Positions 8,434 through 16,929 of a stretch of 64,000 bases of DNA are shown piece after piece. The stretch covers positions 4,030,001-4,094,000 of the forward strand of contig NZ_CP059693.1 of assembly GCF_028657945.1 (NCBI RefSeq), written 5' to 3'. The notes under the pieces are model-generated. The model saw nothing but the letters and a program-made list of their open reading frames with translations. It had not been told where the DNA came from and did not search any database. The DNA comes from Thalassomonas haliotis (lineage in GTDB: Bacteria; Pseudomonadota; Gammaproteobacteria; Enterobacterales; Alteromonadaceae). The translations under genes were made by a program, and so were the position numbers. The first letter of the stretch is position 1, and each line of letters opens with the position of its first letter.

Positions 8434-9189
8434 TTACTCGGGAAAATACTGCTCCTTTAACTGCTGGTATTCCCCGGTATTGATAACTTTAGTTAATGCC
8501 TGCTGAAATTTTTCAATCAATCCCGGCTCAACCGCTAAGCTAAACGCAAAACAAATCGGCAAGCTTTTTAAAACATAAACCACTTCATAGTCCTCTGTGT
8601 TGTAGCCAAGTTGTGTGATCATCATTGGCGAAGCTTGCTGTTGGTGGGCCAGCAACTGAATACGCCCTTTATTGAGTAAGCTCAGATTGGCAGCTAACGA
8701 GATATTACGGACAATATTGCTTTTCCTTCCCCCCTGGATCGCGATCAAATCTTCTTCTATCGAGCCGTCTCTGATGGTACCTATCACATACTGCTTTAGA
8801 TCGCTTATATCCTTGATAGTGATCCTGCTCGACTTTAAGGCAATAAGAGCACCGTTATGCCTGGCGATAATAGGGCATGCCCACTGAAACTTATTCAGCC
8901 GTGACTTTTTCTGTGCCATGGCAAACAGCACACGATCGCCCTGATGTTCAAGGTCGTAATAGGCACGAGCCCAGGGCAACACATCTATCTTCTGAGGTGC
9001 AACCGCCAATTCATCCCATATCCTGCGTAATATTTCCACCGACAGACCGGTTAACCTGCCCTGTTCGATATAATTATAAGGAGGGTATATTTCGGTCGTG
9101 TAATGCAGGCTTTCAAAAGAACCGGCCAGGCAAGATTGCACAAAACTATAAAGCACACCTAACAAAGCATATAAAAAACGGATAAGCAT
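8434..9189 (-). CDS. periplasmic amino-acid-type substrate-binding protein
   Basis: A 251-aa SBP_bac_3-family protein. A short signal sequence (MLIRFLYALLGVLYSFVQSCLAG) is followed by the family start LHYTTEIYPPYNYIEQGRLTGLSVEIL (the ligand-lobe pattern P-P-Y/F then G-x-x-V-E-x-L). Further along are VLPWARAYYDLEHQGDRVLFAMA and the C-terminal QQLKEQYFPE. No transporter genes are adjacent, as with many stand-alone SBP genes in this order. A broken relative of the same family sits just upstream at 9241-9312. Confidence 0.75.
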   Translation of the reverse strand: MLIRFLYALLGVLYSFVQSCLAGSFESLHYTTEIYPPYNYIEQGRLTGLSVEILRRIWDELAVAPQKIDVLPWARAYYDLEHQGDRVLFAMAQKKSRLNKFQWACPIIARHNGALIALKSSRITIKDISDLKQYVIGTIRDGSIEEDLIAIQGGRKSNIVRNISLAANLSLLNKGRIQLLAHQQQASPMMITQLGYNTEDYEVVYVLKSLPICFAFSLAVEPGLIEKFQQALTKVINTGEYQQLKEQYFPE

Positions 9190-9240
9190 TCCTTAGATAT
9201 TATTAGCAATAAGAGCATTATAGCCAATATCATCCATTAT

Positions 9241-9312
9241 CCTGAAGAAGGCAAACAGTACGCCATCTTTGTGCCGGCTGATTTTATAATAGGTGCAGGC
9301 CCAGGGCAGCGC
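9241..9312 (-). pseudogene. remnant of a second SBP_bac_3 gene
   Basis: Read on the minus strand this stretch gives ALPWACTYYKISRHKDGV then LFAFFR, which lines up with VLPWARAYYDLEHQGDRV then LFAMAQ of the intact gene at 8434-9189. There is no start, stop-bounded frame or further homology, so it is a fragment of a lost paralogue or of a tandem duplication. Confidence 0.6.
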
Positions 9313-9357
9313 TGTCCCCCCGGTACCAGGCTCAGACAGGCACTTTCGCCTAAGAGG

Positions 9358-9867
9358 CTAGACCTTGCGACTTGCCAGCAACAGGGCATTTTCCAGCTTG
9401 CGATCAAAACAGGCAAAAATCACCTTGTTAATGCTGCTGTCTGACTGCAGAAATTGTTGTACTTCGCCATAGGCTATTTCACACGCCCTTGGAACAGGAA
9501 AGCGATAAGCACCGCAGCTAATCGCCGGAAAAGCGATACTGCTGAGTTGATGCTCGCCGGCAATACGCAGGCATTCTCGGTAACATGAAGCCAGTAGCCG
9601 CTCCTCATTTTTATGCCCGCCGTACCACACGGGGCCGACGGTATGAATAATAAACTTAGCCGCTAGATTATAGCCTGAGGTGATTTTTGCAAAACCGGTA
9701 TCACAGCCGCCCAAAGTACGGCACTGTGCCAACAAGTCTTTGCCGGCGGCCCTGTGAATAGCGCCGTCAACACCACCACCGCCACACAAAGAGCCGTTGG
9801 CGGCATTAACAATGGCATCAACCTCAAGGGTGGTAATATCGGCCTGCAAGATTGCTATTTTATTCAT
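9358..9867 (-). CDS. macro-domain O-acetyl-ADP-ribose deacetylase (YmdB-like)
   Basis: A 169-aa macro domain covering the whole protein. The ADP-ribose-binding loops are all present: VDAIVNAANGSLCGGGGVDGAIHRAAG near the start, GFAKITSGYNLAAKFIIHTVGP in the middle, and SIAFPAISCGAYRFP for the phosphate loop. Members remove acetyl or ADP-ribose groups from O-acetyl-ADP-ribose or modified macromolecules in the cytosol. The gene is monocistronic or weakly linked to the DUF2999 gene upstream on the same strand. Confidence 0.9.
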   Translation of the reverse strand: MNKIAILQADITTLEVDAIVNAANGSLCGGGGVDGAIHRAAGKDLLAQCRTLGGCDTGFAKITSGYNLAAKFIIHTVGPVWYGGHKNEERLLASCYRECLRIAGEHQLSSIAFPAISCGAYRFPVPRACEIAYGEVQQFLQSDSSINKVIFACFDRKLENALLLASRKV

Positions 9868-9930
9868 GGTTTTACCGGCTATGCCCGCGACCTTGCTTTG
9901 ATTATAAACAGAGCAAGCCGAATCAGGAGA

Positions 9931-10188
9931 TTATTGCCCTTGCTTTAATTTCTCTTTCGCCTGCTCAACTTTGCTAAAGTCCAGGCCTAATTCTTCAACC
10001 GCTTCCTTGATCACATCAGGATTCGTCATCACCAGGCCCATGATCGCCTGTAATTTTTCCGGCGGGATCCCCAGCTGCTGGATCACCCCCATCGCCATCA
10101 TAGGATTTTCTGTTAAGGTTTTAAAAAGTTCGTTAATTTTTTCATCGCTGATATTGTGTTCTTTTAAAATCTCAATGATTGGATTCAT
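9931..10188 (-). CDS. DUF2999-family small protein
   Basis: An 85-aa all-helical protein starting MNPIIEILKEHNISDEKINELFKTLTENPMMAM, the start I know from DUF2999 proteins of Shewanella and Vibrio. Three or four short helices with NP caps are followed by a lysine-rich end. The function is unknown. It is cytosolic, with no signal or membrane segment. Confidence 0.75.
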   Translation of the reverse strand: MNPIIEILKEHNISDEKINELFKTLTENPMMAMGVIQQLGIPPEKLQAIMGLVMTNPDVIKEAVEELGLDFSKVEQAKEKLKQGQ

Positions 10189-10470
10189 ATGCTTTTCCGT
10201 TTAATGCTAGTGTTCGATCTTTACAGGGAATTCTAAATAACGAGGTGATAAAGCACAATTCTTTCCGGGAAAATAACAAGATTTACCTGCATTTTCGGCT
10301 CGATTTCAGGCTGAGAAAAACTTAAGCCTCCAAAAGCAAAGAGCTAAAGCAGGATAAACAGGTACAGAAGCGGTTGGAATATCTAAGGCTATCCCGAAAA
10401 GATGATAAAACGGCTTGTTTTCCGGGTAAGCTTTGGCAGAGAAGTAGAAATAATTCACCTCTAGCAGGTT
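10189..10470. other. intergenic, no gene seen
   Basis: About 280 bp between the DUF2999 gene start and the map stop. I see no ORF with a ribosome site and no clear hairpin. It should hold the promoter of the DUF2999 gene. Confidence 0.5.
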
Positions 10471-11259
10471 TCAAACTTCATCAGGTTTTTCTTCATCCCT
10501 GAGGGTAAGCACCTCATAACCTGACTTGGTGACTAAAATGGTATGCTCCCATTGCGCCGAGAGTTTTTTATCTTTTGTGACTACGGTCCAGCCATCCTTC
10601 TTGGTTTTCACCTTGGCTTGCCCCTGGTTAATCATCGGCTCTATGGTGAAAATCATACCCGGTTGCAAAGTCAAGCCGGTATTTTTCAAACCATAGTGTA
10701 AGACCTGGGGCGCTTCATGCATTTCCCGGCCGATACCATGGCCGCAATATTCCCGGACCACAGAATAACCGGCCGCTTCGGCATGCTTTTGTATGGCATA
10801 ACCGATATCACCTAAACAGGCGCCGGCTTTGACTTGCCTAATCCCCTGCCACATCGCCTGGTAGGTGGTTTTACTGAGTTTTCGAGCTGCCAGGCTGGCA
10901 TCTGCCAGCAGGTACATTTTACTGGAGTCGGCAATAAAACCATTTTTTTCCAGGGTGATATCGACATTGACTATATCCGTGCTTTTCAGTACCTGGTACT
11001 CGCTGGGTACGCCGTGACAGACAACTTCATTGACCGAAGTATTCAGGCTGTACTGATAGCCATATTGCCCTTTGCTGGCTGGCCTGGCCTTTAGGGTATT
11101 GACGATAAAGTCTTCCACCCGGCTATCAATCGCCATGGTAGTTATGCCCGGAGTAATAAAATCATCCAGCATGGCAAAGACTTGCGCCAGCAAACGTCCG
11201 GACTGCCTCATCAGATCGATTTCTGAAGGCGATTTTAATTTTACCTGTGGCCTATTCAT
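10471..11259 (-). CDS. map: type I methionine aminopeptidase
   Basis: A 262-aa enzyme that removes N-terminal methionine from nascent proteins in the cytosol. All five metal ligands of the pita-bread fold are visible in context: the two Asp in VNVDITLEKNGFIADSSKM, His in YCGHGIGREMHEAP, Glu in FTIEPMINQG and Glu in AQWEHTILVT. Its start overlaps the ParD-like gene by eight bases, so the pair is one operon. It is not beside rpsB, as the housekeeping map is in E. coli, so it may be a second, accessory copy; the rest of the genome would be needed to tell. Confidence 0.93.
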   Translation of the reverse strand: MNRPQVKLKSPSEIDLMRQSGRLLAQVFAMLDDFITPGITTMAIDSRVEDFIVNTLKARPASKGQYGYQYSLNTSVNEVVCHGVPSEYQVLKSTDIVNVDITLEKNGFIADSSKMYLLADASLAARKLSKTTYQAMWQGIRQVKAGACLGDIGYAIQKHAEAAGYSVVREYCGHGIGREMHEAPQVLHYGLKNTGLTLQPGMIFTIEPMINQGQAKVKTKKDGWTVVTKDKKLSAQWEHTILVTKSGYEVLTLRDEEKPDEV

Positions 11260-11458
11260 TGACCAGGCCCGCTAATGAAACATTTTCTTTTAATAATTGC
11301 TGGCGAATCAACTCGTTAAAACTCAGGCTTGGATTAAGTTCGGCCAACATGCCCATTTTGATCCAGAACTCCGCCTGGGCGTTGATCGATCTCGACATAA
11401 CCTGACTGGATTTTCTGATCTCTTCATGTAAGTCATCAGAAATTTTCACTATACCCAA
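11252..11458 (-). CDS. ParD-like antitoxin-family protein
   Basis: A 68-aa protein starting GIVKISDDLHEEIRKSSQVM and continuing SRSINAQAEFWIKMGMLAEL, the pattern of ParD-like proteins with a ribbon-helix-helix-type N-terminus. The frame extends to a GTG at 11467, but GGAG (11468-11471) abuts it; the TTG at 11458 sits eight bases after GGAG and gives the usual family start. It overlaps map and is transcribed first. No ParE toxin gene is present; its partner is the aminopeptidase. Palindromic AT-rich sites just upstream suggest autoregulation. Confidence 0.8.
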   Translation of the reverse strand: MGIVKISDDLHEEIRKSSQVMSRSINAQAEFWIKMGMLAELNPSLSFNELIRQQLLKENVSLAGLVNE

Positions 11459-11487
11459 ATGATACACTCCATTACTAACCGATACGT

Positions 11488-11517
11488 TTTATATATAAAA
11501 TATATACGAAGTATATA
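11488..11517. promoter_or_regulatory. paired palindromes, likely operator of the parD-like/map operon
   Basis: TTTATATATAAA (11488-11499) is a perfect 12-bp palindrome, and TATATACGAAGTATATA (11501-11517) is an inverted repeat with a three-base centre. Both lie 30-60 bp upstream of the ParD-like start. Ribbon-helix-helix antitoxins normally bind such sites; the link here is inferred. Confidence 0.5.
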
Positions 11518-11598
11518 CGCATAATATAACCATAACAAGCCGGTATCTAAGCACTCTTTGACTTCCTGTCACCGTGCAATACCCTAGCTCCTGTATAT

Positions 11599-11625
11599 AA
11601 AATGCCCTGAGCTACAGGGCATTTT
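11599..11625 (-). terminator. terminator of the CDGSH/glutamate-synthase gene
   Basis: AAAATGCCCTG and CAGGGCATTTT form a perfect 11-bp stem with a five-base loop, 18 bp after the stop at 11644 on the minus strand, followed by a T-rich run. Confidence 0.8.
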
Positions 11626-11643
11626 ACCGGCTAAATTATTCCT

Positions 11644-13200
11644 TTACCCCTCGGTTGATAATGAATAACCTGAGTAGTGAATACCCGACAAATGCGCCAT
11701 TTCCCGGTGCCAGGTCGCCAAATCTTCCTTGTTGAAGTCACTTAAACTTTGGTGGCCGCAGGCGCGGGCCATAACCTGCATCAGCTCGGTAGAGGCTTCA
11801 AAAAAGTTCTTCAACTTGCTCGCCGCGTCATCGGTATTTAAGCGTTTACGTAAATCTTCCTTCTGGGTGGCAATACCCGAAGGGCAGTTATTGGTATTGC
11901 ACATGCGCGCGGCAACACAACCTATTGCCTGCATCGCACTGTTGGATACGGCAACACCGTCGGCGCCTAACGCCAGTGCTTTGACAAAGTCCATCGGGGT
12001 ACGTAAACCACCTGTGATGATCAGGGTAACGTTTGAACCCTGCTGATCCAGATAGCGCCGTGCCCGCGCCAGCGCCGGTATGGTAGGCACGCTGATATTA
12101 TCCCTGAAGATTTCCGGCGCCGCCCCGGTACCGCCGCCGCGGCCGTCGAGAATGATATAATCGGCGCTTGCATCCAGGGCGAACTGGATATCCTGCTCGA
12201 TATGGTTGGCGCTTAATTTAAATCCGATAGGAATACCGCCGGTAACCTCCCGTACCCGATCGGCAAAGGCTCTAAAGTCTTCAACAGATTTCAAGTCGGC
12301 AAAAGTCGGCGGTGAAATCGCTTCGGTTCCCGCTTCTATGCCCCGTACTTCGGCGATTTTCCCGATATTTTTCTTGCCCGGTAAATGTCCGCCGGTGCCG
12401 GTTTTAGCCCCCTGACCTCCTTTAAAGTGAAAGGCCTGTACGCCTTTAAGCAATGCTTCCTTAAAGCCGAATTTGGCGCTGGCCAGCTCGTAAAAATAAC
12501 GGGAGTTGTTTTGCTGCTCTTCCGGCAACATCCCCCCTTCACCGGAGCAAATGCCGGTACCGGCAAGCTCGGCGCCTTTTGCCAGGGAAATTTTAGCTTC
12601 TTCGGATAACGCGCCAAAACTCATATCGGAGACAAACAGTGGAATATCCAGCGTCAATGGCTTTTTGGCATTGGCGCCGATCACCAGTTGAGTATCTACC
12701 ACCTGATCTTCCATCAGCGGCTTGGTTGCCATCTGGGCCACCATGATCTGGATATCATCCCAGTGGGGTAATAAATGACGCGGTACCCCCATGGAAGTCA
12801 TCGGCCCGTGATGGCCAACTTTGCTCAGGCCATGTTTGGCCAACTCGTGAATGTAGGCCACCGTCGGCTCTTCCGGGGTGGCTTCTCCAACGGGCATTTT
12901 CCCCCCGCCTCCAGCGTCTTGAATTTGCACGCCGGGGCCTTCTTTCCCTATCTGCTGTGAGGTAAATTTCTTATGGGTACCATCGCAAAAGGGGGCATTG
13001 TTAGTGTGCTTACAGGCACATAAATAAGCCATGCCATCATCATCTGCCTGGAAGGCTTTAGGTTTAAAGCTGCTGCCTTTATGGGAGCCGTCACAAAACG
13101 GCTGACTGGCGGATTTACCGCAGGTACAAAAATAATAGTCTTCGCCTTTTTTTAACTCTACCCCTTTGGGTTTGTTATCGGCGATCACGGGATTGCTCAT
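11644..13200 (-). CDS. FMN glutamate-synthase-domain protein fused to two CDGSH iron-sulfur motifs
   Basis: A 518-aa fusion. Residues about 1-80 carry two mitoNEET-type CDGSH motifs: YFCTCGKSASQPFCDGSH and YLCACKHTNNAPFCDGTH, each with the three Cys and one His that hold a 2Fe-2S cluster. Residues about 130-500 are the FMN-binding central domain of glutamate synthase (GMLPEEQQNNSRYFYELAS, FKGGQGAKTGTGGHLPG, IILDGRGGGTGAAPEIFRDN, LIITGGLRTPMDFVKALALGADGV, CNTNNCPSGIATQ). No amidotransferase domain is present, so it is not a full GltB. It is probably a redox enzyme that receives electrons through the CDGSH part; the substrate is unknown. It reads toward map and ends in its own terminator. Confidence 0.85.
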   Translation of the reverse strand: MSNPVIADNKPKGVELKKGEDYYFCTCGKSASQPFCDGSHKGSSFKPKAFQADDDGMAYLCACKHTNNAPFCDGTHKKFTSQQIGKEGPGVQIQDAGGGGKMPVGEATPEEPTVAYIHELAKHGLSKVGHHGPMTSMGVPRHLLPHWDDIQIMVAQMATKPLMEDQVVDTQLVIGANAKKPLTLDIPLFVSDMSFGALSEEAKISLAKGAELAGTGICSGEGGMLPEEQQNNSRYFYELASAKFGFKEALLKGVQAFHFKGGQGAKTGTGGHLPGKKNIGKIAEVRGIEAGTEAISPPTFADLKSVEDFRAFADRVREVTGGIPIGFKLSANHIEQDIQFALDASADYIILDGRGGGTGAAPEIFRDNISVPTIPALARARRYLDQQGSNVTLIITGGLRTPMDFVKALALGADGVAVSNSAMQAIGCVAARMCNTNNCPSGIATQKEDLRKRLNTDDAASKLKNFFEASTELMQVMARACGHQSLSDFNKEDLATWHREMAHLSGIHYSGYSLSTEG

Positions 13201-13291
13201 AATATTTTCCTGTTAATATAATTATAATATTTGTAGTCTAGTTCACCTTGCTCACTCCATTGAAAATAGGGGCTTACCCCTTAGCCATTCC

Positions 13292-14530
13292 CTATGGCAG
13301 GGCTTTAATTGCGGCTAACTGAAAACATTGCTCCTGGCTGACATTGTTATAAAGCCAATAACAGCTATAGACCATTTTCATGACATGCACTTCTTGCGAG
13401 CGCAAGGCTAACCGCTTGAGTTTGGGCCAATTGCTAAGTTGCAATTGCCCCGCAGTTAAGTTTTCCTGCTGGTATTGTTCAACACTCTTCACCTCCTTCT
13501 CTTCTTGCTTATTAGCGCTGTCAGCTGCTGAAAATAAATCAGCTAACCAGGGACAGCCTTTTTCGATATATAAAGCCGTTAACCACACCCAGAAATAACG
13601 CCACAGCCGGGCATAGATTTGCCGGTTTTCCCTGTTGGCATAGCGCAAGGTCAGCTGTGCCAATGCCTGGCTGGCGGTCACCCCGTGAAGTGTGGTTAAT
13701 GCCGGTTCGAATACATAAAGCCGGGCCGCACTTTGGCAAACACCCGACATCAACAAGCTAAGCTTTTGCTCATTAAGCTCAGAACCTGTGCCCAGGGCCA
13801 GCCGATGAACCACCGGCTCCCGGCATAATTGCTCGCAAATACTGATACTGCCGCCGTAAATATTGCGGCTTAACCTGCCCGGTAAATGCTCCTTTTGCAG
13901 CCATTGTCTTATGCTTGACCAGCTCGCCCCGGCCCCGCTCAGGGAAGAGAAACCTAAAGCACAGCTCCCTGAAGGTTCGGCTACCAAAGGCGCGGCTTTC
14001 GGCTCCTGGAAATAAAGCTCCTGATAACGGATCGCCATATAAGCCAGGGCATCGGCGATTAAACCGGGGTCGCCATGTTCGCAGGCAAAACTTAACCGGA
14101 TCAGGGGATGAAACAGGCCCATAGGTAAACTCCCCTTCATCGCATCGACGAGTCCGGTTACCACTTCTGCAACATCCCCCTGGCTAAGCTGATGTAGAAA
14201 CACCCGGCGGAACTCGATTAGTTTGTCGCTCTGTCCCAGATATTGACGCCAGTTTTCTGTGGTGACTTCCTTTGCATCCGCTAAACCCAGCTCTTGGGAA
14301 ATATCGGCCCTGTGCCTTGGCCAGGCATCCCTGAAAGTTATGATCTCCCCATCGCTTGCTCCCAGGGCCTGCATTGCCATAATGGTCATGGGATAATGGT
14401 TCGCCATGCCCCCTTGGGTGATCCCTGCCAGATTGGGATGATAAAAGCTGTCTTGTGCCAGTTCCTCGTTAACAAGCGCCGACATAAAGTCTGCGGGAAT
14501 GAAATTTTTCTCCTTTGCGGTTTTTTTCAT
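13292..14530 (-). CDS. questin-oxidase-family protein (DUF4243)
   Basis: A 412-aa soluble protein with the questin oxidase (AflY-like) pattern: NHYPMTIMAMQALGASDGEI near the start, LFHPLIRLSFACEHGDPGLIADALAYMA in the middle (family H-x-L-I..G-x-E) and LHGVTASQALAQL near 290. Fungal members do Baeyer-Villiger-type oxidation of anthraquinones without a classical cofactor site; bacterial functions are unproven. The start is the ATG at 14530, nine bases after GGAG; the TTG at 14539 is too close to it. It lies beside the quinone-linked YqjG/DoxX/pirin genes on the same strand, which fits an aromatic or quinone substrate, by inference. Confidence 0.7.
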   Translation of the reverse strand: MKKTAKEKNFIPADFMSALVNEELAQDSFYHPNLAGITQGGMANHYPMTIMAMQALGASDGEIITFRDAWPRHRADISQELGLADAKEVTTENWRQYLGQSDKLIEFRRVFLHQLSQGDVAEVVTGLVDAMKGSLPMGLFHPLIRLSFACEHGDPGLIADALAYMAIRYQELYFQEPKAAPLVAEPSGSCALGFSSLSGAGASWSSIRQWLQKEHLPGRLSRNIYGGSISICEQLCREPVVHRLALGTGSELNEQKLSLLMSGVCQSAARLYVFEPALTTLHGVTASQALAQLTLRYANRENRQIYARLWRYFWVWLTALYIEKGCPWLADLFSAADSANKQEEKEVKSVEQYQQENLTAGQLQLSNWPKLKRLALRSQEVHVMKMVYSCYWLYNNVSQEQCFQLAAIKALP

Positions 14531-14662
14531 ACAGCACAACTCCTTCTCCGATAAACAGTGAATAATTCAATCGATAAATCTGTGGTAGTGATCCGCCGCT
14601 AACGGTTTAACCGCAGCGCTCGGATTAAGGTTATCAACCCGTCGCCCTCAAGCCATGGCTGC

Positions 14663-14818
14663 TCAAGTAAAGCCCGGGGCCGGGCCGTCAGCCGCGCCCC
14701 AGTTCCTGACCCCCGCAGTGCCCCGCTCAAATTTGCCGCCGGATGCCTGGTAAGCTTTGGCCTCAAGCGCCGCTAACTCATCATCGGTCAGCTATTGCCC
14801 CTGAATTAACTTGCCCAT
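14663..14818 (-). pseudogene. remnant of a second YqjG-type gene N-terminus
   Basis: Starting at an ATG that overlaps the stop of the intact yqjG-like gene (TAATG), the frame reads MGKLIQGQ, stop, LTDDELAALEAKAYQASGG, then KFERGTAGVRNW and ADGPAPGF. This is the family opening (M-G-x-L-x-x-G-x-W... G-G-x-F-x-R...R-N-W...A-D-G-x-P-G), with the expected Trp codon turned into TAG. Nothing of the thioredoxin or helical domains remains. A decayed tandem paralogue is the simplest reading. Confidence 0.65.
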
Positions 14819-15840
14819 TAGCTATTTGCTCCTACACCAGAATCCGATGCTGCCGGGGCGCTTTTGAGTAAATCACGGTTATGGGGAACATCAAAGTCCA
14901 GCAATGGCCCTTGGGGAATGATCCGGGTGGGATTAATGGTTTCATGGGAGCCGTAATAATGCGCCTTGATGTAGTCGATATCTACGGTCCCGGCAATGCC
15001 GGGATGCTGGTAAAGTTCACGCAGGTAATTCATTAACACCGGATAATCGGCAATACGCTTTAAATTACATTTAAAATGCCCGACATACACAGCGTCAAAA
15101 CGCACTAAAGTGGTAAATAAGCGCCAGTCGGCTTCCGTTAGCTGTTCACCGGCTAAATAACGCTGACCGGTTAAGGTAAGCTCAAGCTCATCGAGTACAT
15201 TAAACACATCCACCACGGCTTCGTCATAGGCTTCCTGGGTGGTGGCAAAACCCGCCCGGTAAACGCCATTGTTAAAACCGTGATATACCCGCTCATTGAC
15301 GGCATCAATTTGTTGACGTTTATTTTGGGGATAATAATCCCCGGCCCTGGCGCCGAGATGGTCAAAGGCGCTGTTGAACATGCGGATGATATCTGCCGAC
15401 TCATTGCTGACTATGGTTTGCTGCTGCTTATCCCATAGTACCGGCACAGTTACCCGGCCGGTGTAATCGCTCTGCGCCAGGGTATAGATCTCATGCATGC
15501 GGCTTTTGCCGTTAACGCTGTCGGGCACCACACCCGGGCCGGGTTCAAAGGTCCAGCCTTCATCCGCCATATGAGCATTAACAACGGATACCGAAACCAT
15601 CTGTTCAAGACCTTTAAGCGATCTGAAAATCAGGGTGCGGTGCGCCCAGGGACATGCCAGGGAAACATAAAGGTGATAACGTCCGGCTTCGGCTTTAAAA
15701 CCTCCCTGCCCTGTAGGTCCGGCCTGGCCGTCAGCGGTGACCCAGTGATTAAACTGCGCCGCTTTGCGGACAAACCGCCCCTTGTTGGCAGCGGTATCGT
15801 ACCAGGTGTCATGCCATTTACCTTCAACTAATAATCCCAT
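14818..15840 (-). CDS. yqjG: glutathionyl-hydroquinone reductase (YqjG/ECM4 family)
   Basis: A 340-aa Xi-class glutathione transferase that reduces glutathionyl-hydroquinones back to hydroquinones in the cytosol. The catalytic Cys is in LYVSLACPWAHRTLIFRSLKG (about residue 63), the VSNESADIIRMFN motif contacts glutathione, and the C-terminal helical domain carries LAGEQLTEADWRLFTTLVRFDAVYVGHFKCNL. AAGGGGATAACC precedes the ATG. It is on the same strand as pirin and DoxX upstream, and a broken second copy follows directly. Confidence 0.92.
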   Translation of the reverse strand: MGLLVEGKWHDTWYDTAANKGRFVRKAAQFNHWVTADGQAGPTGQGGFKAEAGRYHLYVSLACPWAHRTLIFRSLKGLEQMVSVSVVNAHMADEGWTFEPGPGVVPDSVNGKSRMHEIYTLAQSDYTGRVTVPVLWDKQQQTIVSNESADIIRMFNSAFDHLGARAGDYYPQNKRQQIDAVNERVYHGFNNGVYRAGFATTQEAYDEAVVDVFNVLDELELTLTGQRYLAGEQLTEADWRLFTTLVRFDAVYVGHFKCNLKRIADYPVLMNYLRELYQHPGIAGTVDIDYIKAHYYGSHETINPTRIIPQGPLLDFDVPHNRDLLKSAPAASDSGVGANS

Positions 15841-15941
15841 GGTTATCCCCTTACTTTATATCGTAAAAATGCCTGTTAACTTACTTAAGGTGCAATGACG
15901 TAAACTGCTTTGCTTAAGGAATTCGTTAACGAAAGTTGCGG

Positions 15942-16829
15942 TTAAAACATGCCGCGGCGAAAATCATCAAATGCCTGGTTAATTTCTTCCCGGGTATTCA
16001 TCACGAAAGGTCCGCTTTGCACTACCGGCTCATTAAGCGGCTTGCCGGCAACCAGCAAAAACCGGCTCGAAGACGACTGGGCCGTTATCCGGATCTGTCC
16101 GCCTTCTCCCAGGATGCCCAAGGTTCTAGCACCTATCTCCTGCGCCTTTTTCCCTACAACCAGCTCCCCTTCCACCACATAAATAAAGGCATTATGTCCT
16201 TGTGGGATCTGCTGGTTAAAAACCGCGCCGCCCGGCAAAGCCACATCCATATAGGTCGGCGAGGTATAGTGGTTGATGACCGGACCTTGAGTGCCTAAAT
16301 CTGTTTTACCGGCGATCACCCTGACTTCAATGCCGTCCTCACGGCTTTCAAGGGCAACTTTATCCGGCGGGAACTCCTGGTAACCCGGCTCTGTCATCTT
16401 GTCTGAGGCCGGCAGATTTACCCAAAGCTGAAAGCCCTTAAGCAAACCGTTTTCCTGCTCCGGCATTTCCGAATGCAATATGCCTTTGCCCGCCGTCATC
16501 CACTGCACGCCGCCCGGCTCTATCACGCCTTCATTACCTTTACTGTCTTTGTGGCGCATGCGCCCGTCGAGCAAATAAGTCACGGTTTCAAAGCCCCGGT
16601 GGGGATGGGTGGGAAAACCACCGATGTAATCATCGGGATCATCGCTTTCAAAGCAATCAAGCATTAAAAAAGGATCTATCATTCTTAGCTGCGGGGTACC
16701 GATAATGCGGGTTAACCTGACCCCGTCACCATCGGAGGCGCGCATGCCTGCCGTTGCCGTTACCAGCTCTTTGGTTTGTCTTTGCTGTAGCGATTTTTCA
16801 TTTGTCTGTGTATTGATAAAACTTGTCAT
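15942..16829 (-). CDS. pirin-family bicupin
   Basis: A 295-aa pirin. The N-terminal cupin has the metal-binding histidines in GGFPTHPHRGFETVTYLLDGRMRHKDSKGN and GKGILHSEMPEQE; the C-terminal cupin is weaker. Bacterial pirins such as YhhW and YhaK have quercetinase activity or act as redox sensors. AGGAGAGTTGC precedes the ATG. It lies between DoxX and YqjG, like yhaK near yqjFG in E. coli, so a role in quinone or aromatic stress is likely. Confidence 0.9.
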   Translation of the reverse strand: MTSFINTQTNEKSLQQRQTKELVTATAGMRASDGDGVRLTRIIGTPQLRMIDPFLMLDCFESDDPDDYIGGFPTHPHRGFETVTYLLDGRMRHKDSKGNEGVIEPGGVQWMTAGKGILHSEMPEQENGLLKGFQLWVNLPASDKMTEPGYQEFPPDKVALESREDGIEVRVIAGKTDLGTQGPVINHYTSPTYMDVALPGGAVFNQQIPQGHNAFIYVVEGELVVGKKAQEIGARTLGILGEGGQIRITAQSSSSRFLLVAGKPLNEPVVQSGPFVMNTREEINQAFDDFRRGMF

Positions 16830-16929
16830 TGCAACTCTCCTTAACTAAAACAAGGGTAAAACCGGGGTAAAGGGCAGCTTCACCCGGTTATCCGTTTAAT
16901 TGATTATCCCTTTACCTGCTTATGCCCGG

